This document shows, piece after piece, positions 6,920 to 15,254 of a DNA stretch of 64,000 bases. Within the stretch, counting starts at the first letter, position 1. Each line of letters begins with the position of its first letter. The notes under the pieces are model-generated. The model was given only the letters and a program-made list of their open reading frames with translations, did not search any database and had not been told where the DNA came from. This DNA is from a virus, in IMG/VR virus record IMGVR_UViG_3300009609_000001, positions 36,268 to 100,267 of that record. One strand, given 5' to 3'. Position numbers and translations under genes: made by a program.

Positions 6920-9160
6920 TCAAAAGATGTTCTTTCGCTTCTCGCGGCCCTTTGCGCAAATCTCGACATACTCTTCGTTGTTGAGGTATCCTGCCTGGCG
7001 ACTGGCTTTGACCGCGTTCACCAGCACGTCCAGAGCATCATTGGTTTCCGCCTTGCCGATATCCGACAACAGCGCTTTGGCCACTTCGCGGAACGGCTGC
7101 GGGACTGGCTTGCCTTGCTTCACCAAATCAAAAGCGTTCTTGACCTCGATAGGCGTCATGTCGCGAGCATCGACGCCCGATCGACATAGCGCCCGAAGTT
7201 GATTAGGGGTCGGCCCGGATTTCTTCCAACACTCCCCTGGAATGCGGTTTGTGTGGGCAACCTCTTCCCGGCTCAGCCCCTCTTCTTTCAACTGGCCGAT
7301 CATTCGTCCGGCCTGGCGCTTGGTTGGTTCCCAGCCGGTGAAGTCCATCCCCAGCATGTGCAAGAACTTGATTTGCCCTTCGGTCGCCATCGACGGGTCG
7401 CGCTGTTCATAATTCGCGGTCCCTACTTCGTGCGTGGAATACTTCACATCGGCGTCAAGTTTCGCCCGCCTCTCGGCTTCCTCGATTCTCTTTTGACGCT
7501 CCGCCTCTCTCGCCAGCCTCAGCCGTTCTTTCTCTTCTGCGTCCTCTCGCTTGGCTTGCTCGATAGCCGCCTCTGGATCGTCAACTCCGCCAGTCAAGGC
7601 AATCTGTTCTGCGCGGGCGACGATTTCATCCGGCAAGCCATCGGCATAGATTTGCACCGTTGATGCGCAGTCTGCCAGGCCAGTCACGCCCACCAGATCG
7701 ATGATCAGGCAGTTGGCCTTTTCACTCTTGGCGATCGCCGCCAATCTCTCTTCCGGGGTGTCGAGTCCATTGATGCAGTTGCGCAGCGGCCGGCTGCCGC
7801 GCCCCTTCATTTGCTCGGCCAGAGATGAGGCTGCTTTACTGACGGGCCGGAAGATCGTCACGCAAGCGATATCAGGATCGTTGTAGCCCTCGCGACATAG
7901 GCCACATACTGAAAGGAATTGGAACTTGTCGCCCTTGTGGTCGCGGTAGACAAATCGCCTGGACTGCTCCGGGATCTCCCCGTGCAGGCAATGGGCTTGT
8001 ATTCCTAATTTCGTGACGTTCTCTTTCTTGAGGAAGTCGCCGCACTCTTTGCACTTGGCCCCGTCGCCAACCAGAAGGGTTGGATACCATCGCTTGCTCG
8101 CGCATGATGGGCATTCAACCTCACTGCGGGCGTTGATGTAATCCGCGACGTTCTGCGCCATCGCCACCGACGGAGAGAATACCAGCGTCTTGCGGTCGCC
8201 AACCATGTCGAGCATCGGCTCGCACAACTTGGCCAACTGACCCTCGATGGCGCAGGCAACCTCCCTGTCCCACTTGCTTTGATCGGTCCCGCATTCATCT
8301 TTCAATCGGCGGAAGTCCAGCGACTCGACTTGTACGAATCGCTGGAGATACGGTACGGCATAGCCGGCTTTGACCGCGCGGGTGAAAGGGTAATCGAGAG
8401 AGATTCCAGGAAAGAGTTTGTAGCCGATGTTTACATTGTCGCGCCGCTTCGGGGTAGCGGTCACACCGGATCGTCTGGATTGCGGATTCTGCTCAAACCA
8501 TTCAACGATGTGCCCGACCGACTTCATCCCCATACTGAATTTATGCGCCTCGTCGCAGGCCAGCAGCCAGTTGTCCCGCCAGTCGAATTTGTACAGCCGC
8601 GAGACCCGCTTCATCTTGTGGTCGCAGCGGTAGTCTGAATTGTGCTCCGCGATGCCGTCTGCGATTTCTTGTAAATCTCCTTCCGCTTGCAGGGCAGCAA
8701 TCACGCGCCGGGCCGCGGCCTTGGTCAGCAGCCCGATTTCATTCAACCCGAACTTGCGAAGCTCTTCCCGCTGTTCTTCCGTGGCGAGTTCGTGCGTCAT
8801 CAGGCTTTGCCGACTGGCAATCACGATCTGCGGAATGAAGCCGGGCTTGATTTCCTGAGACGCCATTTCGATCTCAAGCGTGAAGTCCGACCCCAGAACG
8901 TCCTCTACTTCCTGCGCGAACTGGCGGACCAACTCTTGTTCGTAACTCAGAACCATGCACCGATAATTCGGCCCGCGTTCCAGCCAACGCTTGAACTTCA
9001 AGCAGGTCATAATCGTTTTGCCGGCCCCCGTAAAAGCTCGTGTGAGCGTCCCGATGGTCCCGGAGTCCCATAGGTCAAAGGACTTATTTACGTCCTCGAC
9101 CTGATAGTCTCGCGGAACGATCCCGCTGGCGATGGCTTCCGCGCCGAAGAGTCCCATCAT
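6920..9160 (-). CDS. SF2 (DEAH-box) helicase, 746 aa
   Basis: Clear superfamily 2 motifs: PRDYQ (Q-like) near residue 16, Walker A TGAGKT at 44-49, DEAH at 203-206, TATPKRR about 30 residues later, and motif VI QMKGRGSRPLR in the second RecA domain. A Cys4 insert (CPSCASKR...CKECG) sits in domain 2, as in restriction-type ResIII helicases. The long charged region about residues 540-600 is a coiled coil. Probably unwinds DNA during phage replication or recombination. Starts at an ATGA junction with the ParB-like gene. Confidence 0.9.
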   Translation of the reverse strand: MMGLFGAEAIASGIVPRDYQVEDVNKSFDLWDSGTIGTLTRAFTGAGKTIMTCLKFKRWLERGPNYRCMVLSYEQELVRQFAQEVEDVLGSDFTLEIEMASQEIKPGFIPQIVIASRQSLMTHELATEEQREELRKFGLNEIGLLTKAAARRVIAALQAEGDLQEIADGIAEHNSDYRCDHKMKRVSRLYKFDWRDNWLLACDEAHKFSMGMKSVGHIVEWFEQNPQSRRSGVTATPKRRDNVNIGYKLFPGISLDYPFTRAVKAGYAVPYLQRFVQVESLDFRRLKDECGTDQSKWDREVACAIEGQLAKLCEPMLDMVGDRKTLVFSPSVAMAQNVADYINARSEVECPSCASKRWYPTLLVGDGAKCKECGDFLKKENVTKLGIQAHCLHGEIPEQSRRFVYRDHKGDKFQFLSVCGLCREGYNDPDIACVTIFRPVSKAASSLAEQMKGRGSRPLRNCINGLDTPEERLAAIAKSEKANCLIIDLVGVTGLADCASTVQIYADGLPDEIVARAEQIALTGGVDDPEAAIEQAKREDAEEKERLRLAREAERQKRIEEAERRAKLDADVKYSTHEVGTANYEQRDPSMATEGQIKFLHMLGMDFTGWEPTKRQAGRMIGQLKEEGLSREEVAHTNRIPGECWKKSGPTPNQLRALCRSGVDARDMTPIEVKNAFDLVKQGKPVPQPFREVAKALLSDIGKAETNDALDVLVNAVKASRQAGYLNNEEYVEICAKGREKRKNIF

Positions 9161-10140
9161 GTCTTTACCCCCGCGACCTGATCGGCCTTGTACTTGGGCA
9201 GGTAGCCGAGTTCGCTACAGTACGCGCAGGCATCGCCCTTGCTGTTGACCCCATCCTCGCAAGCCGGACAGAGAACCGAACGCGCCGAACGAAGGGTTGC
9301 GCAGCCGGCCTTGACCGATGCCAGCGATGAACCAATCCGGCCGTCCGCGCTGGTCCAGTGCGTATGGGGTACGTTGTCCTCAAAGAACTTCGTCAGAGAC
9401 CGGCAGAACGACTCGATCAGCTTGTTGTCGGCCTCCATCTTCGAGACCGTGGAAGGCTCATCCTCCGGTTCGTTTTCTTCGTCCAGGTCCGCTTTGGCGA
9501 TGGATTCCTTAATGGCCTTGCCGACGCTCTTAGCGGCTCCGCTTGTGATTTTTTTTGCGGCGGCCTTTCGTTTCTTTGCCGGGAGACTGGCGAGGGCTGC
9601 TAGGTCTTTAGCTGTCGCCTTCACTTCTCCAGACAAAACCGCGATCTTGATTTCCTCGCCGGCTGCTTCAGCGGCGGCGTCAACTGCTTTCGCGAACGCT
9701 GTATTGTTGTGAACTGTCCTTTCCGAAATACCCTCTTTTTCCGCGATTTTTGCGGCAGTCGAGCATTCTGCAACGGTTGCAGAATGCTTCCCGCCGATTG
9801 GCTTTTTCGGTGCTTCGCGGTACTTCTTCCCAATCAAGTAACGCCGCTGCTCCTCCGTTACATTCCGCTTGCTCAATTGATGGTCGATGATCCAATTGTG
9901 AGCGGACTGCCGATCCTCAAATGTTATCTTCACAGGCGCGGGCATTTTCAATTCTGGATGCCGCGCCTTGATGGCATAGCGACGATGCCCGTCCAGAAGC
10001 GTGTTGTGGTGATTGGCCCAAACAACGAGCGGTTCAAAGATTGCGCCGTCGGAGAGAATCTGCGATTCAAGCTCGCCAGAATCTTCGTTTGGTACGGATG
10101 GAATGAGGGCCGAGAATTCCGGGTCTATCTTGATCTTCAT
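9157..10140 (-). CDS. ParB-like domain protein, 327 aa
   Basis: Residues about 20-80 match the ParB/Srx N-terminal domain, with VVWANHHNTLLDGHRRYAI containing the DGHRR signature. A helix-turn-helix follows (AAKIAEKEGISERTVHNNTA), then a Lys/Ala-rich linker and a C-terminal CPACEDG/CAYC finger. ParB-like phage proteins bind DNA, bind or hydrolyse CTP, or are nucleases; which applies is not visible. ATG 10140 has a GGGAG site; the 80-base spacer upstream holds no gene. Confidence 0.85.
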   Translation of the reverse strand: MKIKIDPEFSALIPSVPNEDSGELESQILSDGAIFEPLVVWANHHNTLLDGHRRYAIKARHPELKMPAPVKITFEDRQSAHNWIIDHQLSKRNVTEEQRRYLIGKKYREAPKKPIGGKHSATVAECSTAAKIAEKEGISERTVHNNTAFAKAVDAAAEAAGEEIKIAVLSGEVKATAKDLAALASLPAKKRKAAAKKITSGAAKSVGKAIKESIAKADLDEENEPEDEPSTVSKMEADNKLIESFCRSLTKFFEDNVPHTHWTSADGRIGSSLASVKAGCATLRSARSVLCPACEDGVNSKGDACAYCSELGYLPKYKADQVAGVKT

Positions 10141-10220
10141 CGTCGACCACTCCCTTCGCCACGATCCCTTCGTGTCCGATCCATCGCCCCGGCTACGGCG
10201 CCAGGGCTGTCCAAAACGCC

Positions 10221-10484
10221 TCAAACCTCCCCCGAATCCACTCCCAGCGCCCCGTAGAACAAATCCGTCGAGATGTGCTCCGGTACTTTCAGGTCCAGTC
10301 GAATTGCGCCGCGAATGACCGGGTTCACAATGCCATCCTCTGCCGCCAACTTGATCGCTTTCTTCTCCGCCGTCGCAAAGCCGCGGGCCTCGATCACGTA
10401 GCGAGCGACAATGGGAACGTCCATAATGCGACGCTCGTTAGTTCGCGAGCCGATCATTACTTCAATGCGTTTGGTCCGTTTCAT
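10221..10484 (-). CDS. Hypothetical protein, 87 aa
   Basis: Basic N-terminus (MKRTKRIEVMIGSRT) with mixed alpha/beta character. Starts at an ATGA overlap with the upstream gene; the longer open frame 5' of this ATG lies within that gene. Not recognised. Confidence 0.7.
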   Translation of the reverse strand: MKRTKRIEVMIGSRTNERRIMDVPIVARYVIEARGFATAEKKAIKLAAEDGIVNPVIRGAIRLDLKVPEHISTDLFYGALGVDSGEV

Positions 10485-10942
10485 TTCAATTTCCCCAACC
10501 CCACCAGCCGCTTCTCGATCGCCAACAACAGGTCCATGCCCAGCAGTTCCCAGCCTTGGCAGTAGTCCCAATGGACGCCCCTGACGTTGGCAATCCGTTC
10601 CGCCAACTGATGCAGCGGCGTGGCCTCGTGCTCAGCTTGCGCCAGCTCTTCGGCTTCGCGTTCGGCGGCCTCTTGCTGCTCTTTGGCGAGCCGCGCCGCT
10701 TCGGCGTCCGCGAGGTGCTTGTCGATAGTGGCGGGGTCGGTGCTGACGATGTAGTTATCGAAGCCGACTTGTTTGCCGGTGGCTCGCGTGAACAGATCGG
10801 TGCCACCATCCGTATGTTTGGCTAACAAATTGTTCGACGTACTCCAATGCCGTAGCAATTCGATGACTTCCCACACGTCGCCTTTCGAGTCCAGGAACCG
10901 CGTGCCCACGGGCAAGTCGTATTTGGGTGGTTTGGTGGTCAT
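10481..10942 (-). CDS. Helical protein, 153 aa
   Basis: N-terminal beta-rich part (PKYDLPVGTRFLDSKGD) followed by a long Ala/Glu helix (ADAEAARLAKEQQEAAERE) likely to form a coiled coil. ATG 10942 is preferred to a TTG two codons earlier and has a GAGAAG site. Not recognised. Confidence 0.7.
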   Translation of the reverse strand: MTTKPPKYDLPVGTRFLDSKGDVWEVIELLRHWSTSNNLLAKHTDGGTDLFTRATGKQVGFDNYIVSTDPATIDKHLADAEAARLAKEQQEAAEREAEELAQAEHEATPLHQLAERIANVRGVHWDYCQGWELLGMDLLLAIEKRLVGLGKLK

Positions 10943-10944
10943 GT

Positions 10945-11232
10945 TCAACTTCTCAAAGCGTTGTCGAGCCGCCCAATCAGCGTGAGCTTCGCGGCCACGT
11001 ATCGCGGATTTGTCGGCGCGTCCTCAAATCCTTCGGGTAGTTGCTCGACAAGTTGATTGCGCCACAACTGGACAATCTCCCGAAGCTCCCGCAACTTCTC
11101 GCGCAGTGCCGCAATCTCGCCCTCGAAGTCCCTGCCAAGAATCGCGGCTTCAATCTGCGACCAATGCTTGTGCGTTCGCGCGCATTCCTCGGTCAGCCAA
11201 CCGGGATTGGGCTTGAAAACTTCAACTTGCAT
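10945..11232 (-). CDS. Coiled-coil protein, 95 aa
   Basis: GEIAALREKLRELREIVQLW is a strong heptad repeat; flanks are hydrophilic. Compact leftward operon member with no gap to its neighbours. Not recognised. Confidence 0.7.
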   Translation of the reverse strand: MQVEVFKPNPGWLTEECARTHKHWSQIEAAILGRDFEGEIAALREKLRELREIVQLWRNQLVEQLPEGFEDAPTNPRYVAAKLTLIGRLDNALRS

Positions 11233-11238
11233 TGATTG

Positions 11239-11463
11239 TTACTCCCCGTGGATCGCTTCCGACGCCAACTCCGTCGCCTCAATCGCCTCTTTGAGCTGCG
11301 TCTCAAGTCGCTCGCGGATGTTCGCTGGGAACGCATCCGGCAGGGCTTCCAGGACGGTTTGCACGTTGCCAACCGCCATACGGCACTCGCTTAGCGCATG
11401 CACGACGCACGCGATCCTCGCCTGTAGGCTCTTGCTCTCCGGGAACTCGTGTCGCTTTGCCAT
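11239..11463 (-). CDS. Small helical protein, 74 aa
   Basis: Predicted all-helical (MAKRHEFPESKSLQARI, then ETQLKEAIEATELASEAI). Six bases upstream of the next gene. No recognisable family. Confidence 0.7.
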   Translation of the reverse strand: MAKRHEFPESKSLQARIACVVHALSECRMAVGNVQTVLEALPDAFPANIRERLETQLKEAIEATELASEAIHGE

Positions 11464-11468
11464 GTTCG

Positions 11469-11747
11469 TTACTCCCCCGTGACGCTTGTGGCAGACTCGT
11501 TCTTTGCTTCAAAATGCGGGTCCACACCGAACTCTTCGCACAAGCGACATGCACTGGTGCTGCCCAGTCCGCAAAAGTATGCGACCTTGCCCCACGTCGA
11601 GCCGCAGAGAATTGGCGGGTCGTCCCCTGGCTTCCGGTTTCGATGAACCATTCTGGCGAGCGTCGAGACAACGCATCTGACGATTCGCCGCAGCCGCTCG
11701 TTGTCCCTGCGAAGTGAATCGATTTCGGCTTGTTCGTTTGCGATCAT
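11469..11747 (-). CDS. Hypothetical protein with Cys pairs, 92 aa
   Basis: Helical start (QAEIDSLRRDNERLRRIV), then ILCGSTWGKVAYFCG and CRLCEE, a possible zinc-binding end. Standard ATG. Not recognised. Confidence 0.65.
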   Translation of the reverse strand: MIANEQAEIDSLRRDNERLRRIVRCVVSTLARMVHRNRKPGDDPPILCGSTWGKVAYFCGLGSTSACRLCEEFGVDPHFEAKNESATSVTGE

Positions 11748-11808
11748 GTTCTCTGCCAGGCAATGGGGTGGGGGTTAAAGCCTCAACTCCGTTCCGTGTT
11801 TCTCGCGG

Positions 11809-11931
11809 CTACTTGCCCTTGCCGCCTTTAACCTTTTGCAACCAGCAGCCAATTAGGAATCCCACAAATCCACTAACTAGCGCGGCTGCAATCTCAGCTC
11901 GAATTAGTTGCTCAAGCGTGTAGTAGTTCAT
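11809..11931 (-). CDS. Single-span membrane peptide, 40 aa
   Basis: Reads MNYYTLEQLIRAEI, then AAALVSGFVGFLIGCWL as one transmembrane helix, then a basic tail KVKGGKGK. The hydrophobic core flanked by a positive C-terminus fits a small inner-membrane protein such as an inhibitor or superinfection-exclusion peptide; the function is not established. It lies just after the 12261 gene (three bases apart). Confidence 0.6.
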   Translation of the reverse strand: MNYYTLEQLIRAEIAAALVSGFVGFLIGCWLQKVKGGKGK

Positions 11932-11934
11932 GGG

Positions 11935-12261
11935 CTAGCCCTCAAGCGAATAGACGGGCCAGTCCTCTACGCCTACGCCGTATTCGTTGAGCGCGTTTGC
12001 AATCTCAGATTCCATGCCTTCCAGGTCGCACCAGCGCACGTCGCACAGACCGGGGATTTCGACGATGTAATCCGAGTCGGCGTCGTCGGGGTATTCCTTC
12101 TTCGCGGTGGCCAAGAGCGCCTCAACGTCCGCCTTGGTGACGGTAGCTGGTGTGACCGTCTCAATGCGAGTCAAGACGCATACGCTCTTTCCGGCCACTT
12201 CGATAACCTGTCGAACCTTCTCGCCGGTGGTGGCAGTAAACGTCAGTTTCTTGCGTGCCAT
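11935..12261 (-). CDS. Hypothetical protein, 108 aa
   Basis: MARKKLTFTATTGEK start, then a beta-rich segment with VCVLTRIE and an acidic end (DLEGMESEIANALNEYG). It is the first gene after the direct-repeat promoter region at 12286-12342 and probably heads its own leftward transcript. Not recognised. Confidence 0.7.
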   Translation of the reverse strand: MARKKLTFTATTGEKVRQVIEVAGKSVCVLTRIETVTPATVTKADVEALLATAKKEYPDDADSDYIVEIPGLCDVRWCDLEGMESEIANALNEYGVGVEDWPVYSLEG

Positions 12262-12285
12262 TGGATAGCTCCCAAGGTGGTGAAC

Positions 12286-12342
12286 GTCAAGGTTCTTTAC
12301 TATCGACTCTGGTCGCAAGAATGTCAAGGGTCTTTACTATCG
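12286..12342 (-). promoter_or_regulatory. Tandem operator-like direct repeats with promoter
   Basis: Two 20-bp direct repeats at 12286-12305 and 12323-12342 differ at one base; on the minus strand they read CGATAGTAAAGAMCCTTGAC. TTGACA from the upstream copy, 17 bases, then GATAGT from the next copy makes a good -35/-10 pair firing leftward into the 12261 gene. The HTH gene at 12347 lies just upstream, so its product may bind the repeats. Confidence 0.6.
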
Positions 12343-12346
12343 CAAA

Positions 12347-12664
12347 TCAGGCCGGCGGGAGAATGTGCCGGTAGTCGCTCAAGCCGAACGCCCTGCCCAG
12401 CGGCTCAAGCAAATCCTCAGACGGACAACCGCCGCCGCGCAGCCAGTGCTGGATGGTTGGCTTGCCAATTTCGACGCCTTGCTCGGCAAGCGCCTTGGCA
12501 ACGTCGGCGGTCTGCCAGCCGCGCGCGTCCATGAGGGATCGTAGGTGCACGCCGAAGCGCACGGGGAACCGCTTCAAGTCTTTGCGCGTTGGCTGCTTGC
12601 GCCGGTTCGGCATCGTCGCGGTCGCTCCAGGTGTGCGACGATTATCGCCAGAAATGAGGGGCAT
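12347..12664 (-). CDS. HTH DNA-binding protein (Cro/CI-like), 105 aa
   Basis: About residues 40-105: VHLRSLMDARGWQTADVAKA, then a recognition-helix-like KPTIQHWLRGG, matching small Cro/C1-type HTH domains. The C-terminus GLSDYRHILPPA is shared with the other HTH protein at 20375 (KSDYRDLIPPDD). ATG 12664 has AAGGA upstream. Likely a repressor acting on the repeats just downstream. Confidence 0.75.
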   Translation of the reverse strand: MPLISGDNRRTPGATATMPNRRKQPTRKDLKRFPVRFGVHLRSLMDARGWQTADVAKALAEQGVEIGKPTIQHWLRGGGCPSEDLLEPLGRAFGLSDYRHILPPA

Positions 12665-12671
12665 GTGCAAA

Positions 12672-12968
12672 TTATCCTTTCTTCGCGGGGTCGAATGGCT
12701 CTTCCTTGGCGACGCGCAGGTAATCCGGGAAGCATTCCGGCATCGCCTCATGCAACGCATACTGGCCCGGCGCACGATGGCAAGCCAACGTCAGCACCTT
12801 GCGGTATGCGGTCGGCGATGTTGGCTGCGTCCACCAGCCGATTTGGAATCTGGTCACGATTTCCGCCTGCGCGAGACACCAGCAGCGCCCGGTATTGCTG
12901 TTGCCGCCACGGTTGTAGAAATCGTTTACGCAGCCAACGCAATACCTCAGTTTATCGTGTGTTTCCAT
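12672..12968 (-). CDS. Cys/Trp-rich small protein, 98 aa
   Basis: Contains [21 protein letters not shown] and an aromatic GWWTQP segment. GAGGAG ribosome site precedes ATG 12968. The start lies inside the 3' end of the HNH gene upstream. Not recognised. Confidence 0.7.
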   Translation of the reverse strand: METHDKLRYCVGCVNDFYNRGGNSNTGRCWCLAQAEIVTRFQIGWWTQPTSPTAYRKVLTLACHRAPGQYALHEAMPECFPDYLRVAKEEPFDPAKKG

Positions 12969-13468
12969 GTTCTCCTCTTCACTACATGCCCAATAGTCGA
13001 TCGACCAACTTGATACTCTGCGGCAAGTGCCGCGCCATTCTCACCAAGCGAAAATCTCATCCGTATTTCGGCGACTTGCGATTCCGTTAACCGCGACTGG
13101 CAGTGACGTTCTCCATGAGCTACGCGACCCTTGCGCATGGCATCGTGGCTATTGTCGAGCTTCGTTCCCTCAAAGATGTGCCGAGGGTTTACGCAGAGAC
13201 GAACATCGCACGAGTGACAGCCTTCACCGTTTGGCAATCGCCCGTGCGTCAGAAAAAACGCAATCCGGTGAGCGGTTGTCGGTTTCAAGTTGAAGCTGAA
13301 CTGTCCATAGCCAGTCTTTTTGAAGACTGCTGCCTGCCATAACCAGCACGCATCGTCACCGCCAGACGCATCAACCTTGCTCCAGAATCGCGCGGCAATG
13401 CGATCAAGTTTGCCACGGCAGTAGGGCAACTTGGCGTCGTGCGTCGTGTCGATTGCGGCGAGGGGCAT
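12947..13468 (-). CDS. HNH homing endonuclease (HNH_3 type), 173 aa
   Basis: [19 protein letters not shown] and [15 protein letters not shown], then [21 protein letters not shown] match the HNH_3 family of phage homing enzymes; catalytic His/Asn lie in C-x-N-P-x-H. The C-terminus adds a DNA-binding HTH ([18 protein letters not shown]). Strong GGAGG ribosome site. Probably a mobile gene inserted into the early operon. Confidence 0.85.
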   Translation of the reverse strand: MPLAAIDTTHDAKLPYCRGKLDRIAARFWSKVDASGGDDACWLWQAAVFKKTGYGQFSFNLKPTTAHRIAFFLTHGRLPNGEGCHSCDVRLCVNPRHIFEGTKLDNSHDAMRKGRVAHGERHCQSRLTESQVAEIRMRFSLGENGAALAAEYQVGRSTIGHVVKRRTWKHTIN

Positions 13469-13469
13469 A

Positions 13470-13778
13470 TCAAACCTCCGGGGGTTTAAGCACGGTTTTG
13501 GCGTATTCCACGATCATCTTCCATGCCTTTTCGGATAGCGGGCTGGGCGTCGAAATTAGGACCATTTCATCGCCGTCGTGAACGTGCCATTCGATTCGCT
13601 CACGCTTTGGCTTGGCGAGCAGCTTTCCGCGCGCGAAATCGGACACTGCGACTTTTTCCTTTGCGGCTGCTGCGTTCAGTTGGTCCATTTCCTCTTGGGT
13701 CAGCCGGCAGGTCAGCACAACCGTTTTGGCGAAGCCGGGCTTCATCTTCGGGCGTCCGCGTTGGCGCTTCATCAGCAT
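13470..13778 (-). CDS. Ribbon-helix-helix / MobC-like protein, 102 aa
   Basis: Basic start ([12 protein letters not shown]), then [20 protein letters not shown] and [12 protein letters not shown], the strand-helix-helix pattern of MobC-like or other RHH DNA-binding proteins. ATG 13778 is well spaced from AAGGA; ATG 13772 (TGATG junction) is the alternative. May be a small DNA-binding regulator. Confidence 0.65.
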   Translation of the reverse strand: MLMKRQRGRPKMKPGFAKTVVLTCRLTQEEMDQLNAAAAKEKVAVSDFARGKLLAKPKRERIEWHVHDGDEMVLISTPSPLSEKAWKMIVEYAKTVLKPPEV

Positions 13779-14158
13779 GTCGGTTCCTTTGGCGGCGCGG
13801 GCAGGGGTTGCCATGCGGTCACTTCCCGCAGGCGGCCATTCACGGACCACCACGATTCTGTCAGCCAGCCGATTGCAATTCCATCAGCCGACGCCACGAG
13901 CACTTCGTCGTCGCCGGACGGCATCTGTTCCCCCACAGCGATCCAGCCCCCGGTTCGCTCGCGGGCTTCCGCCTCTTCCGAAGCATCGCATAGCTCAAGC
14001 GCGTGCCTGTACAGCAGAGCGTGCAGGTCTTTGCGAATCTGAAGCAAATCCGGGAACTCTGCCCCCGGTTCCTTCCATGCGTTGAACTCCGAGTGAAGGC
14101 GGCGAATCTCGGCGATTGCTTCGGTAAACGGTCCCGGCGGCAGGTTAGTCGGCGTCAT
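13772..14158 (-). CDS. DUF551-like protein, 128 aa
   Basis: The C-terminal half, GGWIAVGEQMPSGDDEVLVA through VTAWQPLPAPP, matches the DUF551 pattern (W-x-x-V...P...VLV...W.PLP) found in many phage early genes. The N-terminal half is helical. ATGA junction with the upstream gene fixes the start. Function of the family is unknown. Confidence 0.75.
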   Translation of the reverse strand: MTPTNLPPGPFTEAIAEIRRLHSEFNAWKEPGAEFPDLLQIRKDLHALLYRHALELCDASEEAEARERTGGWIAVGEQMPSGDDEVLVASADGIAIGWLTESWWSVNGRLREVTAWQPLPAPPKEPTC

Positions 14159-14487
14159 ACCTTCCCCTCGATCTCTTTGTCGCAGTTGCAAAAGTCCGCC
14201 TCGTGGTCGAACGGCTCGGTCTCCTTGACCTTGACGGCGTACTCGCTCACGTCGGACCAGTCCATGTTGTTGCTAAACCAGTCGGCGAAGTCGTATTCAT
14301 CAAGGCTGCCAGCGCGCACGGAGCCGACGGTATCCTCTCGCTCGTCGGCGTAGTTCGCGTCGCGGTCATCGGCGATGATTTGCAGCGGCACGTCCCACCG
14401 CTCGCCATTGGAGAATGAGCATCGCATCATCGCCGTGGTGGCAAATCGCTTGTAGCCGAGGTCTTTTTGCTGGTAGGTTTTCGCCAT
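14155..14487 (-). CDS. Acidic hypothetical protein, 110 aa
   Basis: Starts MAKTYQQKDLGYKRF after a strong AAGGAG ribosome site; acidic throughout (DEYDFADWFSNNMDWSDVSE) with a CNCD near the end. A GC-rich nested hairpin (14505-14568) sits just upstream of the ribosome site. Not recognised. Confidence 0.75.
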   Translation of the reverse strand: MAKTYQQKDLGYKRFATTAMMRCSFSNGERWDVPLQIIADDRDANYADEREDTVGSVRAGSLDEYDFADWFSNNMDWSDVSEYAVKVKETEPFDHEADFCNCDKEIEGKV

Positions 14488-14504
14488 GTTGTCTCCTTTC
14501 AAAT

Positions 14505-14568
14505 CCCGGCGCTGCGCCGTGTTGCCACGTTCTGGACGATGGGGACCGTCCAGGGACGCAGCGCCGGG
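14505..14568 (-). repeat. Nested inverted repeat upstream of a ribosome site
   Basis: Outer arms of 12 bp (14505-14516 and 14557-14568, CCCGGCGCTGCG and its complement) enclose a second 7-bp stem (14532-14538 with 14547-14553). It lies between the end of one gene and the AAGGAG of the next, so in RNA it would form a strong leader hairpin, without a clear U tract. Confidence 0.7.
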
Positions 14569-14574
14569 GATGGG

Positions 14575-14838
14575 TCAATCTGTTGCGTGTGGCAAGCACA
14601 TTTCCTCATTTGCCAAGTCAATGACGCGATAAACGTGCATCGGGTTGAACGCGCCGCCGGATAGTATCTGGTCCGCCCATTGGTGAGCACTCGTCCAACT
14701 CGCCTTGTCATCATCGTTGAAATGCGCAGGCCAGCCGACGCACTGGAAGCCCCACATCATCCCCAGGATGAACGCAGCCTTGTCGCGGTCGGTTGCGTGT
14801 TCCGGGTAGGAGCGTTCGCCAATGGCTGGCTTGCTCAT
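14575..14838 (-). CDS. Hypothetical protein, 87 aa
   Basis: MSKPAIGERSYPEHATDRDK then AAFILGMMWGFQCVGWP, a short hydrophobic helix that is probably buried rather than membrane-spanning. Two ATGs compete: 14847 (ATGA junction) and 14838, which has AAGGA at proper distance; I take 14838. Not recognised. Confidence 0.65.
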   Translation of the reverse strand: MSKPAIGERSYPEHATDRDKAAFILGMMWGFQCVGWPAHFNDDDKASWTSAHQWADQILSGGAFNPMHVYRVIDLANEEMCLPHATD

Positions 14839-14843
14839 ATGGT

Positions 14844-15065
14844 TCATTCCTTCGGCAATTCCGCCGCCAGCTTCACCATCTGTTCTTTGACGGCAAGCAC
14901 TTTTTCTAATCTCGCAAACACGGTTTCGCTGACCTCCAGTGTGGTCCATCTGTGCCGGCACTTTCTTGCGACGCAAATCCGCCTGCGTATCTGTGAGGTA
15001 TCGTTGCGGTGCGAGCGGCTGTTCTTTACTCGCGCGCCGGGTTTGCCGCACTTCGGGCACTTCAC
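14844..15065 (-). CDS. NrdR-like zinc-ribbon protein, 73 aa, GTG start
   Basis: MKCPKCGKPGARVKNSRS...IRRRICVARKCRHRWTTLE closely follows the N-terminal zinc ribbon of NrdR (CxxC, R-x-R-R-x-C, C-x-x-x-W-T-T-x-E), but the ATP-cone domain is missing. The start is GTG at 15065 after AAGGA. Probably a small DNA-binding regulator, like Ogr-type phage zinc fingers. Confidence 0.7.
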   Translation of the reverse strand: MKCPKCGKPGARVKNSRSHRNDTSQIRRRICVARKCRHRWTTLEVSETVFARLEKVLAVKEQMVKLAAELPKE

Positions 15066-15068
15066 GGT

Positions 15069-15254
15069 TCACTCATCCTTGGGTAGCGAGTTGATTGCCG
15101 CCGCCAGCGCCGACCGCGCCTTACCAGCCGACTCGATTACGGCATCCGAATCGGATAGCCGGCAAAGATCTGCCAGGATCACGGACGCCTTTTCGAGCGT
15201 GCGCACCTCGCTCTTCTCGACGGTCAACTTACGGCTCTTGGTGTTCAGTCTCAC
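15069..15254 (-). CDS. Small helical protein, 61 aa, GTG start
   Basis: Starts at GTG 15254, whose bases overlap the upstream TGA (GTGA). Sequence is helical (KLTVEKSEVRTLEKASVILA, then KARSALAAAINSL). Lies after the exonuclease and its partner. Not recognised. Confidence 0.65.
   Translation of the reverse strand: MRLNTKSRKLTVEKSEVRTLEKASVILADLCRLSDSDAVIESAGKARSALAAAINSLPKDE

Noticed and set aside
6847-6969. N-terminal extension of the HNH gene to ATG 6969
   Set aside because: It would overlap the helicase gene by 50 bases and has poor ribosome-site spacing; kept only as an alternative.
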